Positions 7,574 to 17,463 are shown, counted from the first letter of the stretch. The stretch is 64,000 nucleotides of DNA from Sphingobacteriales bacterium 46-32 (GCA_001898485.1 MKTY01000019.1:744001-808000); one strand, 5' to 3'. Translations and numbers: made by a program. The notes: generated by a model not told the origin, from the letters alone.

Positions 7574-8890
7574 ATGTCATTTACTGTTGCCATTGTGGGA
7601 AGACCCAATGTGGGAAAAAGCACCTTCTTTAACCGACTGCTGGAGCAGCGCAAAGCTATTGTGGATGATGTGAGTGGTGTGACACGCGACCGTCAGTATG
7701 GGGTGGCCGACTGGAATGGTAAAAGCTTCAATGTAATCGATACTGGTGGCTTCGTAGCCGGCAGCGAAGACGTATTTGAAAAGGAAATCGCCAAGCAAGT
7801 ATTGATTGCGCTCGATGAAGCAGATGTAATTCTGTTTATGGTAGATGCACAAACCGGCCTTACTGATCTGGACGATGCCATGGCTCATGTATTGCGCCGC
7901 AGCACCAAGCCGGTATTCCTTACCGTAAACAAAGTAGATAATAATGACCGCCTGCTCGAAGCCGCAGAGTTTTACAGCCTGGGTTTTGATCAGGTATTTT
8001 TTATTGCCGCTGCGAGTGGCAGCGGATCGGGCGACCTGCTCGATGCCGTAACAGAACTGATACCTGCAGAGCAGGAAGAGCAGGAGATGGAACAAGGCGA
8101 CTCATTGCCGCGCATCGCCATCATAGGTCAGCCTAATGTAGGGAAATCATCGTTGCTGAATGCCCTGGTAGGACAGGAGCGTACCATTGTGAGTGATATT
8201 GCCGGTACAACCCGCGACACGATTCATACGCATTATAATCTCTTTAAAAAAGAATTTATCCTCATTGATACAGCCGGTATACGTCGCAAAACCAAGGTAC
8301 ATGAAGACCTGGAGTTTTATTCGGTGATAAGGGCTATCAAAGCCGTGGATGAAGCCGATGTATGTATGCTCGTGCTGGATGCCGAAAAAGGAATTACCGC
8401 TCAGGATCTGAATATCTTCAGCCTGGCAGCCCGTAAAGGAAAAGGCCTGGTGGTGCTGGTCAATAAATGGGATCTGGTGAAAAAGGAAACCAATACTGCC
8501 AAAGAATATGAAACAGAATTGAAGAAACGACTGGCTCCTTTTACCGATGTACCCATCCTGTTTATATCTGCGAAAGAAAAAACCCGGATCTTCAAGGCTA
8601 TCGAGATAGCACTCGAAGTATATGAAAACAGACGCCGCAAAATTCCTACATCTGCACTCAATGATACCATGCTGAAAGCTGTAGAGGCTTATCATGCACC
8701 AGTAGTACGCGGACATGCGGTGAAGATCAAATTTGTAACACAGCTGCCTACCGCTGTACCATCTTTTGCATTCTTCTGTAATTTTCCGGATGATATCAAA
8801 GCGCCGTATAAGAATTACCTGGAAAATCAGCTGCGCCAGCAGTTTGATCTCACCGGTGTTCCTATCCGTATTTTCTTCCGTAAAAAATAA
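7574..8890 (+). CDS. der: Ribosome biogenesis GTPase Der (EngA)
   Basis: A 438-residue protein with two tandem GTPase domains, diagnostic of Der, which acts in 50S ribosome assembly. Domain 1 has GRPNVGKS (9-16), DTGG and NKVD. Domain 2 has GQPNVGKSS, DTAGIRRK and NKWD. The C terminus is the KH-like domain (HGAVKIKF-type segment, here HAVKIKFVTQLPTAVPSFAFFCN, ending in GVPIRIFFRKK). The length is normal. It follows era in the same direction, and the pair may form an operon. Confidence 0.98.
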   Translation: MSFTVAIVGRPNVGKSTFFNRLLEQRKAIVDDVSGVTRDRQYGVADWNGKSFNVIDTGGFVAGSEDVFEKEIAKQVLIALDEADVILFMVDAQTGLTDLDDAMAHVLRRSTKPVFLTVNKVDNNDRLLEAAEFYSLGFDQVFFIAAASGSGSGDLLDAVTELIPAEQEEQEMEQGDSLPRIAIIGQPNVGKSSLLNALVGQERTIVSDIAGTTRDTIHTHYNLFKKEFILIDTAGIRRKTKVHEDLEFYSVIRAIKAVDEADVCMLVLDAEKGITAQDLNIFSLAARKGKGLVVLVNKWDLVKKETNTAKEYETELKKRLAPFTDVPILFISAKEKTRIFKAIEIALEVYENRRRKIPTSALNDTMLKAVEAYHAPVVRGHAVKIKFVTQLPTAVPSFAFFCNFPDDIKAPYKNYLENQLRQQFDLTGVPIRIFFRKK

Positions 8891-8967
8891 TAGAGTATTA
8901 AACAATTACGGGTTTGCAGATAACTGACCAAGAGAAAATTCCCGTTATTTAATGTTTTTTTCACATG

Positions 8968-8998
8968 GCCCGGTGCATGCACCGGGCTTAGTTTTACA
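8968..8998 (+). terminator. Palindromic terminator after der
   Basis: Perfect 20-base palindrome GCCCGGTGCATGCACCGGGC (8968-8987), followed by TTAGTTTT. It most likely ends the era-der transcript. Confidence 0.65.
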
Positions 8999-9027
8999 GT
9001 GCAGCTGATATTGGTTGTGGATGGAAA

Positions 9028-11121
9028 ATGTGTGTTATGATAAAATATTGTTGCCTGTTAATGAATTGTTTGCTGATGCAAGTCGTGGTCGCTCAGCTCC
9101 GCTGGGACGGAGAAGGTCAGGATCAGCAATGGGCCACGGCTATCAATTGGGAAGGCGATCAGGTACCTGGTCCGGAAGATGAGGTATTGCTGGATAATAC
9201 CTTTGTACAAGACGATTATGCAGTAATGTTACCTGCCGGTGCCGTATCGGTTGTTGTCCGTTCACTGATTATACAACCGGCACCCGGCAATATCATTACC
9301 TGGATAAATCCAGCTGTTAATACGTCTTCCACTGCCTTTGTGGCTACCGCCGGGGGAGATGCGATTGTGATTGGTAAAGGCGGCATTATGATAAATGCGT
9401 CAGGTGCTTCGTCAGGTACCCCTGTAAGTGTCTCCGCGACCGGGTTTTTCCGGATCAATGACGGAGGACATTATATTCACCGTACGGAGCGGGGGCATAC
9501 CACTAACCTGGTTTCCCGTCTTTCAACTGCACCGGGTACAGAAGCCGGCATATTCGAATTTGATGTACCATCTGCTACAGCCTATACTGTTTCTATCAGT
9601 AACAGAACTTATGGCACATTAATTTTTTCGGCAGCAGCAGCCGGACAAAACAAAACCTATACCGGGTCCGGCACAGGAGTCGTAAATATAAGAGGTCAAT
9701 TACAGATCAGGAACCGGGCTGCGTTTTCCTATGGCGCCAATGTCAGCACAATTAACATTGTCCGTTCCTGTAACATAGAAGCCGGAGGCATTTTTATTGT
9801 AGCAAATGGTGCAAACGCATCGCTCATCCGTCTACAGGGCGATTTGTATAATAATGGATTAATCACCCGTACCGGCACAGGTCCTGCAAGCCGCTTTCAG
9901 TTAACCGGTAATGCGGAGCAGGCCATTTATCAGGATGGGCAAATCGGTGGCCAGGTTATATTATCAGTCAATAATGCTACCGGAATAAGACTGCGTACCA
10001 TATTCCGGCTTGAATATGCGGTTGAATTTATACAGGGTAAATTATTCTCGGCATCAGACGCTTTACTCGTGTTGCAGCCAGGATGCCAGGTACTCAATGC
10101 AGGTGCACATTCTTTTGCGGAAGGGCCGGTTTGTAAAATAGGAGCTGAGGCATTCATTTTTCCCGTGGGAACAGGGGGCATATATACGCCGCTGGGTATT
10201 GGCGGTAATGGCGCTGTTACTGATTCTTTTGTTGTAGAATACAAAAGGGCGAATCCGCAGCAGGTTTCGGGAGTCATCAATCAGGTGGTTATGCCGATTG
10301 ATCATATTAGTTATGTAGAGTACTGGCAGCTTAAATCTAATCCGGCAGCATTGCCCCGGCAGGTAAGTCTGGCTGTTACTCCGCTGAGCTTTGTACGTAG
10401 CCTCGAATCATTGCTCGTAGCGCGTTATGCCGGCGATCGGTGGGTTAGCGAAGGAATTAGTGAAATTGTATCCGGACCTGCGCAACCTCCTTTTGTAACC
10501 GGTACCATCAGCTCAGATGAAGCCGTAGAAGCGTATGGCTATTTTACTCTTGCAACCACCGAGACTGTCAGCGAAAATCCTTTACCAGTCCGGTTCACCG
10601 ATTTCTTCATCCAGTCGTCTGCTGACGGATTTCCGCAGTTAAAATGGACGATTGCAGATCAGGCGGATGAAGCAATGGAGTTTTTGATCGAAAAAGCTAC
10701 GGCTGGTGGATTTTTTGTGCCCGTTGTCCGGAAACCCGCCCTGCAGAATATTTCGGAGTACACTTATCAGGACAGGGAAACAGATCAGGCTGTTCGGTAT
10801 AGAATAAGGATACTGGGTCCGGATACTATACTTGCCACATCTGCCGAGTATTACTGGCAACCAGAAAGCAACCAAAGAAACAATTTTCGTTTACTGACTT
10901 TATCAAAAGACCGGTTGAGGATTGAATGTCCTTGGTTTCTTCATCACTTTCATCTTAATATAATTAATAGCAATGGGCAGATTGTATTCAGGCAGGTATG
11001 GCCCACGCGTACAATTCATGCCTTTGCAGATATTGATCTGTCGGCCTGGCCGCGTGGAATGTATTTTATTGAAGGAGTAAAAGACGGTAGAAAGATAGAA
11101 GTGTGGAAACACCTGCATTGA
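9028..11121 (+). CDS. Large secreted protein with T9SS-type C-terminal domain
   Basis: A 697-residue secreted protein with an N-terminal signal peptide (cleavage probably after QVVVA) and an early motif RWDGEGQDQQWATAINWEGDQVPGPEDEVLLD, common at the start of Bacteroidota surface proteins. The middle is rich in Gly, Thr, Val and Asn, as in beta-helical proteins. Around 510-600 is the LPVRFTDFFIQ...LKWTIADQADEAMEFLIEKA fibronectin-like segment. The C terminus (about 620-697) resembles a type A T9SS sorting domain: NNFRLLTLSKDRLRIECP, NSNGQIVFRQ, LSAWPRGMYFIEGVKDGRK. The ATG at 9037 is an equally good start. Substrate or binding function is unknown. Confidence 0.8.
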   Translation: MCVMIKYCCLLMNCLLMQVVVAQLRWDGEGQDQQWATAINWEGDQVPGPEDEVLLDNTFVQDDYAVMLPAGAVSVVVRSLIIQPAPGNIITWINPAVNTSSTAFVATAGGDAIVIGKGGIMINASGASSGTPVSVSATGFFRINDGGHYIHRTERGHTTNLVSRLSTAPGTEAGIFEFDVPSATAYTVSISNRTYGTLIFSAAAAGQNKTYTGSGTGVVNIRGQLQIRNRAAFSYGANVSTINIVRSCNIEAGGIFIVANGANASLIRLQGDLYNNGLITRTGTGPASRFQLTGNAEQAIYQDGQIGGQVILSVNNATGIRLRTIFRLEYAVEFIQGKLFSASDALLVLQPGCQVLNAGAHSFAEGPVCKIGAEAFIFPVGTGGIYTPLGIGGNGAVTDSFVVEYKRANPQQVSGVINQVVMPIDHISYVEYWQLKSNPAALPRQVSLAVTPLSFVRSLESLLVARYAGDRWVSEGISEIVSGPAQPPFVTGTISSDEAVEAYGYFTLATTETVSENPLPVRFTDFFIQSSADGFPQLKWTIADQADEAMEFLIEKATAGGFFVPVVRKPALQNISEYTYQDRETDQAVRYRIRILGPDTILATSAEYYWQPESNQRNNFRLLTLSKDRLRIECPWFLHHFHLNIINSNGQIVFRQVWPTRTIHAFADIDLSAWPRGMYFIEGVKDGRKIEVWKHLH

Positions 11122-11360
11122 CGGTTCCTGCAAACAACATGTTTGCCAGCGTTGTCTGCAATTGCTCTTGTTGTCTTTTATTATTTTCAGAAATCTGTTT
11201 TTTGGCCTCACCAATATCAACTGTATAGGTTACTACATGAATGTTAAGTATGTTGAATTTTGCACTTTCTCTATTTGTATTATGGCAGATATTCTGCATT
11301 GTAATAGAATTAAACAAGAAGAAAAGAGTGATTTTTTAATAAAACTTGAAACTATCGATT
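11122..11360. other. Intergenic stretch
   Basis: A small hairpin GCAAAC/GTTTGC (11130-11146) may end the upstream gene. The rest is AT-rich and holds no convincing gene. A 70-codon frame crosses it but lacks a family-like sequence and would overlap the start of the next gene. Confidence 0.4.
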
Positions 11361-11688
11361 ATGGGCGATTTTAAAGTTATAGAGGTGGTGAATGCCACGA
11401 CGATTAAAGTGTCCCTTCAATGGAAGTTTTCCCAGAGCTGATGGTACACCGCTAATAGGCGATCTGATTAAAATCGGTGGATTAGATGTGCCGGAAACGA
11501 GTGAGTGGGTTATACATCGTCTTAAAACCCTGTTATTGGAAAGAGAAATTGAGGCCTTTTCTCAGACGGTTACTGTAAATCATAAGGCTCCCATAGAGTG
11601 CAGAATTTTTCTGTCGGAGACAGAGATTTTGTATTATTTCCCGGAATTTCAACCGGCTGGGGATGAGTTTAAGAAGCAGTATGCGTAA
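11361..11688 (+). pseudogene. Frameshifted small gene, possibly SNase-like
   Basis: From ATG 11361 the frame reads MGDFKVIEVVNATTIKVSLQWKFSQS and stops at 11441. The +1 frame carries on with ADGTPLIGDLIKIGGLDVPE and runs to a stop at 11688, ending ILYYFPEF...KKQYA. Joined with a single-base shift between about 11421 and 11441 (TTTTCCC run), the two halves make one protein of about 108 residues. The pattern VIEVVNATTIKV...G..IKIGGLDVPE resembles the OB-fold of staphylococcal-nuclease-like proteins, but the resemblance is weak. Either the gene is broken or the assembly has a one-base error in the homopolymer. Confidence 0.6.
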
Positions 11689-11820
11689 TTGGTTTCGTTT
11701 CCGGAAAAATGGTTTACCAAAGACTCTTTGCAGGAACTGCAGTTAGTTTGCAGATATATTGATGTTGTAAATCAGCTGCGTATCGCTGGTCTGTATACTA
11801 ACCGCTACTCAGTCTTCATT

Positions 11821-14016
11821 TCAGGCCTTCACACGTTTTGTCCACTCCCTGATTTTCTCTCTGAAGCTTTCCAGTTCCTTTATCTGCTGATTAATAAAGG
11901 AATTGTCTTTGAAACTCCCTACTACTTTTTCCATTTCTTCTATGGAGTCATACACCATTTGCCGGAAAGGGTTGCTGTAATCTTTGGCGCGGGACTCCTG
12001 AATTTGAGCTACCATCCATTCGCGGGTCTGAAGAGTCTGACTGAGCAGCTTTTTGAAGACGGTGAGCGTAAGATCAGCAGGCTTCAGCTCTTTCAGTTCC
12101 AGCAAAGAGGCTACTGCATGCAGGGCTTTCTGATCTGCATATTGAGCACTGTGTATATGATAGTATTCATGTACAGCATCCCAGCTGTTGATTTCGCCAG
12201 CATGTATCTGGTGGATCAATTCCTGCAGAGCAGGCTGAGGCATCAGTTGTCCCCCTATATTAACCCAGGCTGTGCGGGCGGGGATCTTATTTTTTTTGAA
12301 AAAGGATTTAAGCGAATCGGCCTCCTGTTTTTCCATCAGGTAAAGCAGTTGTGTGATGCCGTAGTAGACGATCAGTTCTTTGAAAATAGTGTATGATTCG
12401 GTTACTTTTACCAGTTTTACTTTTCGTTTGCTGTTTTCGATGCCACTGGCCAATATTTCTTTTTTGCCCAGCGATTTTTGCTGATCGAGCAACTTCCGGC
12501 CGGCTTTGGTGGCGGCCTCATCTGTAACCCGGCTATTCTTCTTCAGGCTTTTGCCTACACATAACTGCAGGTATTGGAGGGCGTCAAAGAGTTCGTTTAC
12601 GCTATCGGGGGCGAGGTAATCGTATTCGAGGTATTGATTTTTTAATGATCGTTTGTCCCGGCTGGCATATTTACCTTCATTGCGCGCCAGTGCATACATG
12701 TTGTACATAAACCAGTAGCCGGGCATGATGACCAGTTGGTCGCGGCTTACATCGTTGCTCACCAGCGAGAAGGGGATAGGTATATTTAGTTCTGCCGGAA
12801 AATCTCCTTTGGCAATTATAGTAAAGGAAGCAAAGCGGGAGTTGTGTTTGAGGCTTACACAGAGTCCGGGCCAGAAGCCACGGCCAGCAATCAGTTCTCC
12901 ATCTGCTCCCCGTGAATTATGATTAGAGCCGATAGTAGCTCCGGCAGCCATGTTGCTTTGACCGGAAAGCAGGCTGGCGCAGAGAAAAGAATTATTGTGG
13001 TGCTGCTCATGAGCAGGGAAAATGAGCGAATTCAATACTTCGCAACAGGAAATAGTGGAATTGTCGCCCAGGAATGAGTTTATAAGCCGGGCACCATATT
13101 TAAGCTGCGAATGTGAAGCCAGGATGAATCGAACAGCTTTTACACCATAAAAAGCCTTGCAGCCATAGCCAATAATACCATTGACCAGCTCGCAGCCTTC
13201 GCCGATCTGCGTGGGCGATTCTCCGGATGAGTTGATGGTCAGATTTTTTAATTTGTTGGCGCCTTTTATGTAGGCATCTGTACCAATGAGGCAATCCTTG
13301 ATGATACGGGTATTTTTAATAACACAACGATCGCCTACCATGCCATAGTAGCCCCGTTTATTGCTGAATCTTTTTTCTGTAAACTCTTTGAGCTTCTGCA
13401 TCAGCTTTTCATCTGAACGGAAACGCGTCCATAGCCAGGCGTCGCCGGTTTGCATACCATCGAAGAGCAGCACGCTTCGTCCGGCATTTTCATTACAAAG
13501 CTCCATCCAGATACGTACAGCTTCTTTCTCGCCTTCTTTGATAATGCCGTTTCCGAATTTCGCATGGTCGGTCACTTCCATCTCGTTGATGTTGACCAGT
13601 ATTACTTCGTTGCCGATAATATAGTGGCTGAGATAATTTACATTGTTGACAACAACATTATTGCCCAGGTCGCAACTGATGATGGTACTGTTATACAAAC
13701 CTACAGGGAGGCGTACGTCGTGAAACTGCAGATAATAAGGTTGCTGTTCGCCAATACGTACGAGTCCGTAAAATTTACATTGTTGTATCAGCGTTGGATC
13801 AAAGTTGTCATGTACAAGCACATGTGTCCAGTCATCTGCAATGTTGCCGTTTAATTCCAGTTGTTTTATTTCTCCCGTGGTTAAGGCCCGAAAAGGACCG
13901 GCGCCGGTATTCTGCTCGTTGCGCAGGTAATACTCGTTTTTGCCTTTGGGTAAATAAGCAGGATCTATAAACTGATAACCCAGTTGATTAACCGGCACTT
14001 TCAGGATTTTGTTCAT
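11821..14016 (-). CDS. DUF4954 family protein
   Basis: A 731-residue protein with no signal peptide, recognised as the DUF4954 family found in Bacteroidota. It starts ILKVPVNQLGYQFIDPAYLPKGKNEYYLRNEQN. Residues about 150-430 have short repeated strands with G and N turns (GEGCELVNGIIGYGCKAFYGV, GDNSTISCCEVLNSLIFPAHEQHHNNSFLCASLLSGQSNMAAGATIGSNHNSRG), typical of a left-handed beta-helix like that of hexapeptide acyltransferases and sugar nucleotidyltransferases. The C-terminal 250 residues are helical. The catalytic role is unknown. It lies 40 bases downstream of glmS on the same strand and may share its transcript, which suggests a link to amino-sugar metabolism (inference). Confidence 0.85.
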   Translation of the reverse strand: MNKILKVPVNQLGYQFIDPAYLPKGKNEYYLRNEQNTGAGPFRALTTGEIKQLELNGNIADDWTHVLVHDNFDPTLIQQCKFYGLVRIGEQQPYYLQFHDVRLPVGLYNSTIISCDLGNNVVVNNVNYLSHYIIGNEVILVNINEMEVTDHAKFGNGIIKEGEKEAVRIWMELCNENAGRSVLLFDGMQTGDAWLWTRFRSDEKLMQKLKEFTEKRFSNKRGYYGMVGDRCVIKNTRIIKDCLIGTDAYIKGANKLKNLTINSSGESPTQIGEGCELVNGIIGYGCKAFYGVKAVRFILASHSQLKYGARLINSFLGDNSTISCCEVLNSLIFPAHEQHHNNSFLCASLLSGQSNMAAGATIGSNHNSRGADGELIAGRGFWPGLCVSLKHNSRFASFTIIAKGDFPAELNIPIPFSLVSNDVSRDQLVIMPGYWFMYNMYALARNEGKYASRDKRSLKNQYLEYDYLAPDSVNELFDALQYLQLCVGKSLKKNSRVTDEAATKAGRKLLDQQKSLGKKEILASGIENSKRKVKLVKVTESYTIFKELIVYYGITQLLYLMEKQEADSLKSFFKKNKIPARTAWVNIGGQLMPQPALQELIHQIHAGEINSWDAVHEYYHIHSAQYADQKALHAVASLLELKELKPADLTLTVFKKLLSQTLQTREWMVAQIQESRAKDYSNPFRQMVYDSIEEMEKVVGSFKDNSFINQQIKELESFREKIREWTKRVKA

Positions 14017-14056
14017 GCGCGCAAACTTGTTATGATAATGTGCTGATATGTAATGG

Positions 14057-15892
14057 CTATTCCACTGTTACAGATTTGGCCAGGTTACGTGGTTTATCAA
14101 CATCCAGTCCTTTTGACACACCTATGTAGTAGGCCAGCAGTTGCAGAGGAACCACACTCAGCATCGGACCAACAATTTCATCTGCTTCCGGTACAATCAT
14201 TACATCGTTTGATAACTCTGCAGATGTTGAATCTCCATCGGTGATCACCGATACGACCATGCCCTTACGGGCTTTGATCTCCTGCATATTGCTGACTACT
14301 TTTTCGTGATAAGCATCGCGGGTGGCTACAAATACTACAGGGAGTGTTTCATCTACAAGGGCAATAGGGCCATGTTTCATCTCTGCAGCGGGGTAACCTT
14401 CTGCATGAATGTAGGAGATCTCCTTGAGTTTTAATGCCCCTTCCAGTGCTACGGGGAAATTGTAGCCACGGCCCAGGTAGAGGAAATCGCGGGCATCTTT
14501 ATATTTTTCGGCAATAGCACGGATGTGATCGGCCTGCTTAAGTATCCAGGCTACTTTCTCCGGCACTTCATTTAACTCGTGCAGCAGATTACGGTAACGG
14601 TCAGCTGAGATGGTGCCTTTTGTATGGGCAATTTTAAGAGCGATCATGGTAAGCACTGCCAATTGAGCGGTAAAGGCCTTGGTACTGGCTACACCAATCT
14701 CGGGACCGGCATGTGTATAAGCTCCGCCATGTGAAGCGCGCGCAATAGATGAACCTACTACATTGACAACACCCAGTATGATAGCACCTTTACTTTTTGC
14801 GGTTTCAATAGCTACAAGTGTGTCAGCGGTTTCTCCGCTTTGCGATATAGCGATAATTACATCGCCTTCATTGATCACGGGATTGCGGTATCTGAATTCG
14901 GAGGCATATTCTACTTCCACATTGATACGGCAGAGTTCTTCGAAGATATATTCAGCTACCAGGCCGGCATGCCAGCTCGTACCGCACGCAATCATAATAA
15001 TGCGGTTGGCTTTGATAATCTGATCGGCATACTGCTGAATACCACTCATGGTAATAGTACCGGCTTCAGCATCGAGGCGGCCACGCAGACAGTCATAGAT
15101 TGTTTGTGGTTGTTCAAAAATCTCCTTGAGCATGAAGTGATCATATCCGCCCTTCTCAATAGCAGCAAGGTCTATATCGAGTTTCTGTACGTAGGGCGTA
15201 AGCTTTTCGTTGCCCAGGTTTTTCAGAATCAGTTCATCGGGACGTATGATAGCCAGTTCGTAATCATTTACGTATACAACCTCTTTGGTGTATTCGAGCA
15301 TGGGTGAAGCATCGGAGCCGAGGAAATGTTCTCCTTTTCCTACACCGATTACAAGCGGGCTTCCTTTGCGTGCAGCAATGATGGTTTCAGGATCATCCGC
15401 ATCCAGGAGCAGGATCACATAGGCGCCTACCACACGTTTCAGCGCTACCCGTACGGCTTCTTCCAGCGAGCAGTTATTATTATTGCGGATTTCTTCGATG
15501 AAGTTGAGCAATACTTCTGTATCGGTATCGCTTTTGAAGGTATATCCTTTACGGATCAGTTCGTTTTTTAACTGGGCATAATTTTCAATGATACCGTTGT
15601 GGATCATGGCCAGTTTGCCGCTGGCAGACTGGTGGGGGTGGGCATTGCGGTCGTTTGGCTCGCCGTGTGTGGCCCAGCGGGTATGGCCGATGCCGGCATT
15701 GGCGTGGAGATTCTTTCCTACCACGGCCTCTTCCAACTCAGCTACCTTACCCTTTTTCTTATAAACTTTCAGGTCACCATTATGCAGTGCAACGCCTGTG
15801 CTGTCGTAGCCACGGTATTCCAGCCTTTTTAACCCTTTAATGATAACGGGGTAAGCTTCTCTGTGTCCTGTATATCCTACAATTCCACACAT
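14057..15892 (-). CDS. glmS: Glutamine--fructose-6-phosphate aminotransferase (isomerizing)
   Basis: A 611-residue enzyme that makes glucosamine-6-phosphate, the first step toward UDP-GlcNAc for peptidoglycan and LPS. The N-terminal glutaminase domain begins MCGIVGYTGHREA, with Cys2 as nucleophile after Met removal, and has RWATHGEPNDRNAHPH. The two SIS isomerase domains carry SQSGETADTLVAIETAKSKG and GRGYNFPVALEGALKLKEISYIHAEGY...MKHGPIALVDE. The C terminus DKPRNLAKSVTVE is canonical. No glmS ribozyme is recognisable in the 77-base upstream region; a consensus promoter lies there instead. Confidence 0.98.
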   Translation of the reverse strand: MCGIVGYTGHREAYPVIIKGLKRLEYRGYDSTGVALHNGDLKVYKKKGKVAELEEAVVGKNLHANAGIGHTRWATHGEPNDRNAHPHQSASGKLAMIHNGIIENYAQLKNELIRKGYTFKSDTDTEVLLNFIEEIRNNNNCSLEEAVRVALKRVVGAYVILLLDADDPETIIAARKGSPLVIGVGKGEHFLGSDASPMLEYTKEVVYVNDYELAIIRPDELILKNLGNEKLTPYVQKLDIDLAAIEKGGYDHFMLKEIFEQPQTIYDCLRGRLDAEAGTITMSGIQQYADQIIKANRIIMIACGTSWHAGLVAEYIFEELCRINVEVEYASEFRYRNPVINEGDVIIAISQSGETADTLVAIETAKSKGAIILGVVNVVGSSIARASHGGAYTHAGPEIGVASTKAFTAQLAVLTMIALKIAHTKGTISADRYRNLLHELNEVPEKVAWILKQADHIRAIAEKYKDARDFLYLGRGYNFPVALEGALKLKEISYIHAEGYPAAEMKHGPIALVDETLPVVFVATRDAYHEKVVSNMQEIKARKGMVVSVITDGDSTSAELSNDVMIVPEADEIVGPMLSVVPLQLLAYYIGVSKGLDVDKPRNLAKSVTVE

Positions 15893-15912
15893 AAGGTTTA
15901 GATTTTAAAGGG

Positions 15913-15942
15913 CAAAGATACCATTTCTCGCTGGAATGCAAA
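15913..15942 (-). promoter_or_regulatory. Promoter of glmS
   Basis: On the minus strand TTTG (15942-15939), an 18-base spacer, then TATCTTTG (15920-15913), a good match to the Bacteroidota consensus. It lies about 20 bases before the glmS ATG, giving a short 5' leader. Confidence 0.7.
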
Positions 15943-15969
15943 CGATTGTGTGCCTGCAAAAAAACGCAG

Positions 15970-17364
15970 TCAGAGCAGGGTGCCGCTCAGGAACAAATAC
16001 GCAACGGAGAAATAGATCAGCAAGCCGGTTACATCTACCAGGGTTGCTACAAATGGTGTACTGGAGGCCGCAGGGTCTGCTCCAAGTCTTTTCAGTAATA
16101 ATGGCAGCATAGAGCCCATGAGCGACCCCCACATGACAATGCCGATAAGTGAGCAGCCTACGGTAAGCGCAATTCGCAGGTAATGCTCACCAAACGTATC
16201 CGGAGAAACAAGATGCCAGATAAAAATTACCGATATGCCAATGCTACAAAGGGTGGTGCCCAGTAACAGGCCGGAAAATATTTCACGGCGCATGATCCGC
16301 CACCAGTCCCGAATGGTGACTTCGCCCAGTGCCATTGCCTGAATGATGAGTGTGGAGGCCTGCGATCCGCTGTTGCCGCCGCTGGAAATGATCAGCGGTA
16401 TAAACGTAGCAAGAATTACCACTTTGGCGATTTCGTCCTCAAACTGCTGCATGGCGGAGATGGTGATCAGCTCGCCGAAGAACAGGATGATAAGCCAGAT
16501 AATTCTTTTTTTATAAAGCCGGAAAATAGGCATTTCAATATAGGGTTCTTCCAGTGCGGCAGTACCCCCCATTTTTTGCATATCTTCTCCGAACTCTTCG
16601 GCGGCTACCCAAAGTACGTCATCAATAGTTACAATACCCAGTAACTTATTGCTGTTGCTGACAACAGGCAATGCTACACGGTTATTCATTTTAAAGACTT
16701 CGCTGGCCATTTCCTGGTCATCATAGGCATGCAGGGCTACCACACGCTCATCCATCAATTCTTCTACTTTCCGGTCAGGCGGGTTCAGAATAAAATCGCG
16801 GATGCGGATATCATCGAGCAGCTCCCCTTTTTCATTGATTACATAGATGACGTTGATGGTCTCACTGTCTTTGCCATATTTGCGGATCGTGGCAAAAACC
16901 TCCTCAATGGTATTGTCCGGATATACATATACATAATCGGGAGTCATCAACCGGCCAATACTGTTTTCGGGATAACCCAGCAGGCTAAGGGTGATCTTAC
17001 GTTCCTCCGGGTCGAGCAATTTGATGAGTTCGCGTACTGCATTGCTCGGAAGCTCTTCCAGAAAGTCGGTACGGTCATCGGCCGGCAATTCGTTAAGCAA
17101 TGAGGCAATCGTATTGGGAGGTAGGGTCTGGATAATTCTTTTCTGTGTGGGGAATTCGAGAATCTTGAATACGCTGGCAGCCCGGTGTACCGACATATTG
17201 GCTACGATCTGACTTTCATAATCGGGATATTCATACACAAGATCCGCCACATCACTGATGTTCTGATCATTCAGGAAATCGCGTATAAGCAGCTTATCCT
17301 CCGTCAGGATGATTGCTTCAAATTGTTCGCGGATCGATAGCTGTTCTTCTAATTCCTCGGGCAT
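15970..17364 (-). CDS. mgtE: Magnesium transporter MgtE
   Basis: A 464-residue Mg2+ channel of the inner membrane. Domain order is as in the family: a helical MgtE N domain (about 20-140, with LLNELPADDRTDFLEELP and LLGYPENSIGRLMTPDYVYVY), two CBS domains (about 140-265, YVINEKGELLDDIRIRDF and NRVALPVVSNSNKLLGIVTIDDVL), then the five-helix transmembrane domain (about 290-464) with PLIISSGGNSGSQASTLIIQAMALGE, which carries the conserved channel-lining residues, and GCSLIGIVMWGSLMGSMLPLLLKRLGADPA. The gene is divergent from the SET-domain gene. No Mg2+ riboswitch is visible in the 99-base gap. Confidence 0.96.
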   Translation of the reverse strand: MPEELEEQLSIREQFEAIILTEDKLLIRDFLNDQNISDVADLVYEYPDYESQIVANMSVHRAASVFKILEFPTQKRIIQTLPPNTIASLLNELPADDRTDFLEELPSNAVRELIKLLDPEERKITLSLLGYPENSIGRLMTPDYVYVYPDNTIEEVFATIRKYGKDSETINVIYVINEKGELLDDIRIRDFILNPPDRKVEELMDERVVALHAYDDQEMASEVFKMNNRVALPVVSNSNKLLGIVTIDDVLWVAAEEFGEDMQKMGGTAALEEPYIEMPIFRLYKKRIIWLIILFFGELITISAMQQFEDEIAKVVILATFIPLIISSGGNSGSQASTLIIQAMALGEVTIRDWWRIMRREIFSGLLLGTTLCSIGISVIFIWHLVSPDTFGEHYLRIALTVGCSLIGIVMWGSLMGSMLPLLLKRLGADPAASSTPFVATLVDVTGLLIYFSVAYLFLSGTLL

Positions 17365-17368
17365 GCGT

Positions 17369-17376
17369 CAAATTTA
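17369..17376 (-). promoter_or_regulatory. Predicted -7 box of mgtE
   Basis: TAAATTTG on the minus strand matches TAnnTTTG and ends only four bases before the mgtE ATG, so the mRNA would be leaderless or nearly so. No clear -33 TTTG at 19 bases. Confidence 0.4.
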
Positions 17377-17463
17377 CGAACTACAGCCTAACAAGGATGA
17401 AGCCAGTGTTAAATCAATAGCGGCCTGATCCTGCATTTTTGCTGAAATCTTTATTTTCGGGAT

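Noticed and set aside
11421-11441. Programmed frameshift in the TTTTCCC run
   Set aside because: A short slip-like run exists, but there is no downstream stem or other stimulator; mutation or read error is simpler.
11689-12396. A 235-codon plus-strand frame
   Set aside because: Mostly antisense to the DUF4954 gene, with no start context and no family signals.
15893-15969. A glmS ribozyme upstream of glmS
   Set aside because: The gap is 77 bases, shorter than the ribozyme core, and a consensus promoter fills it.
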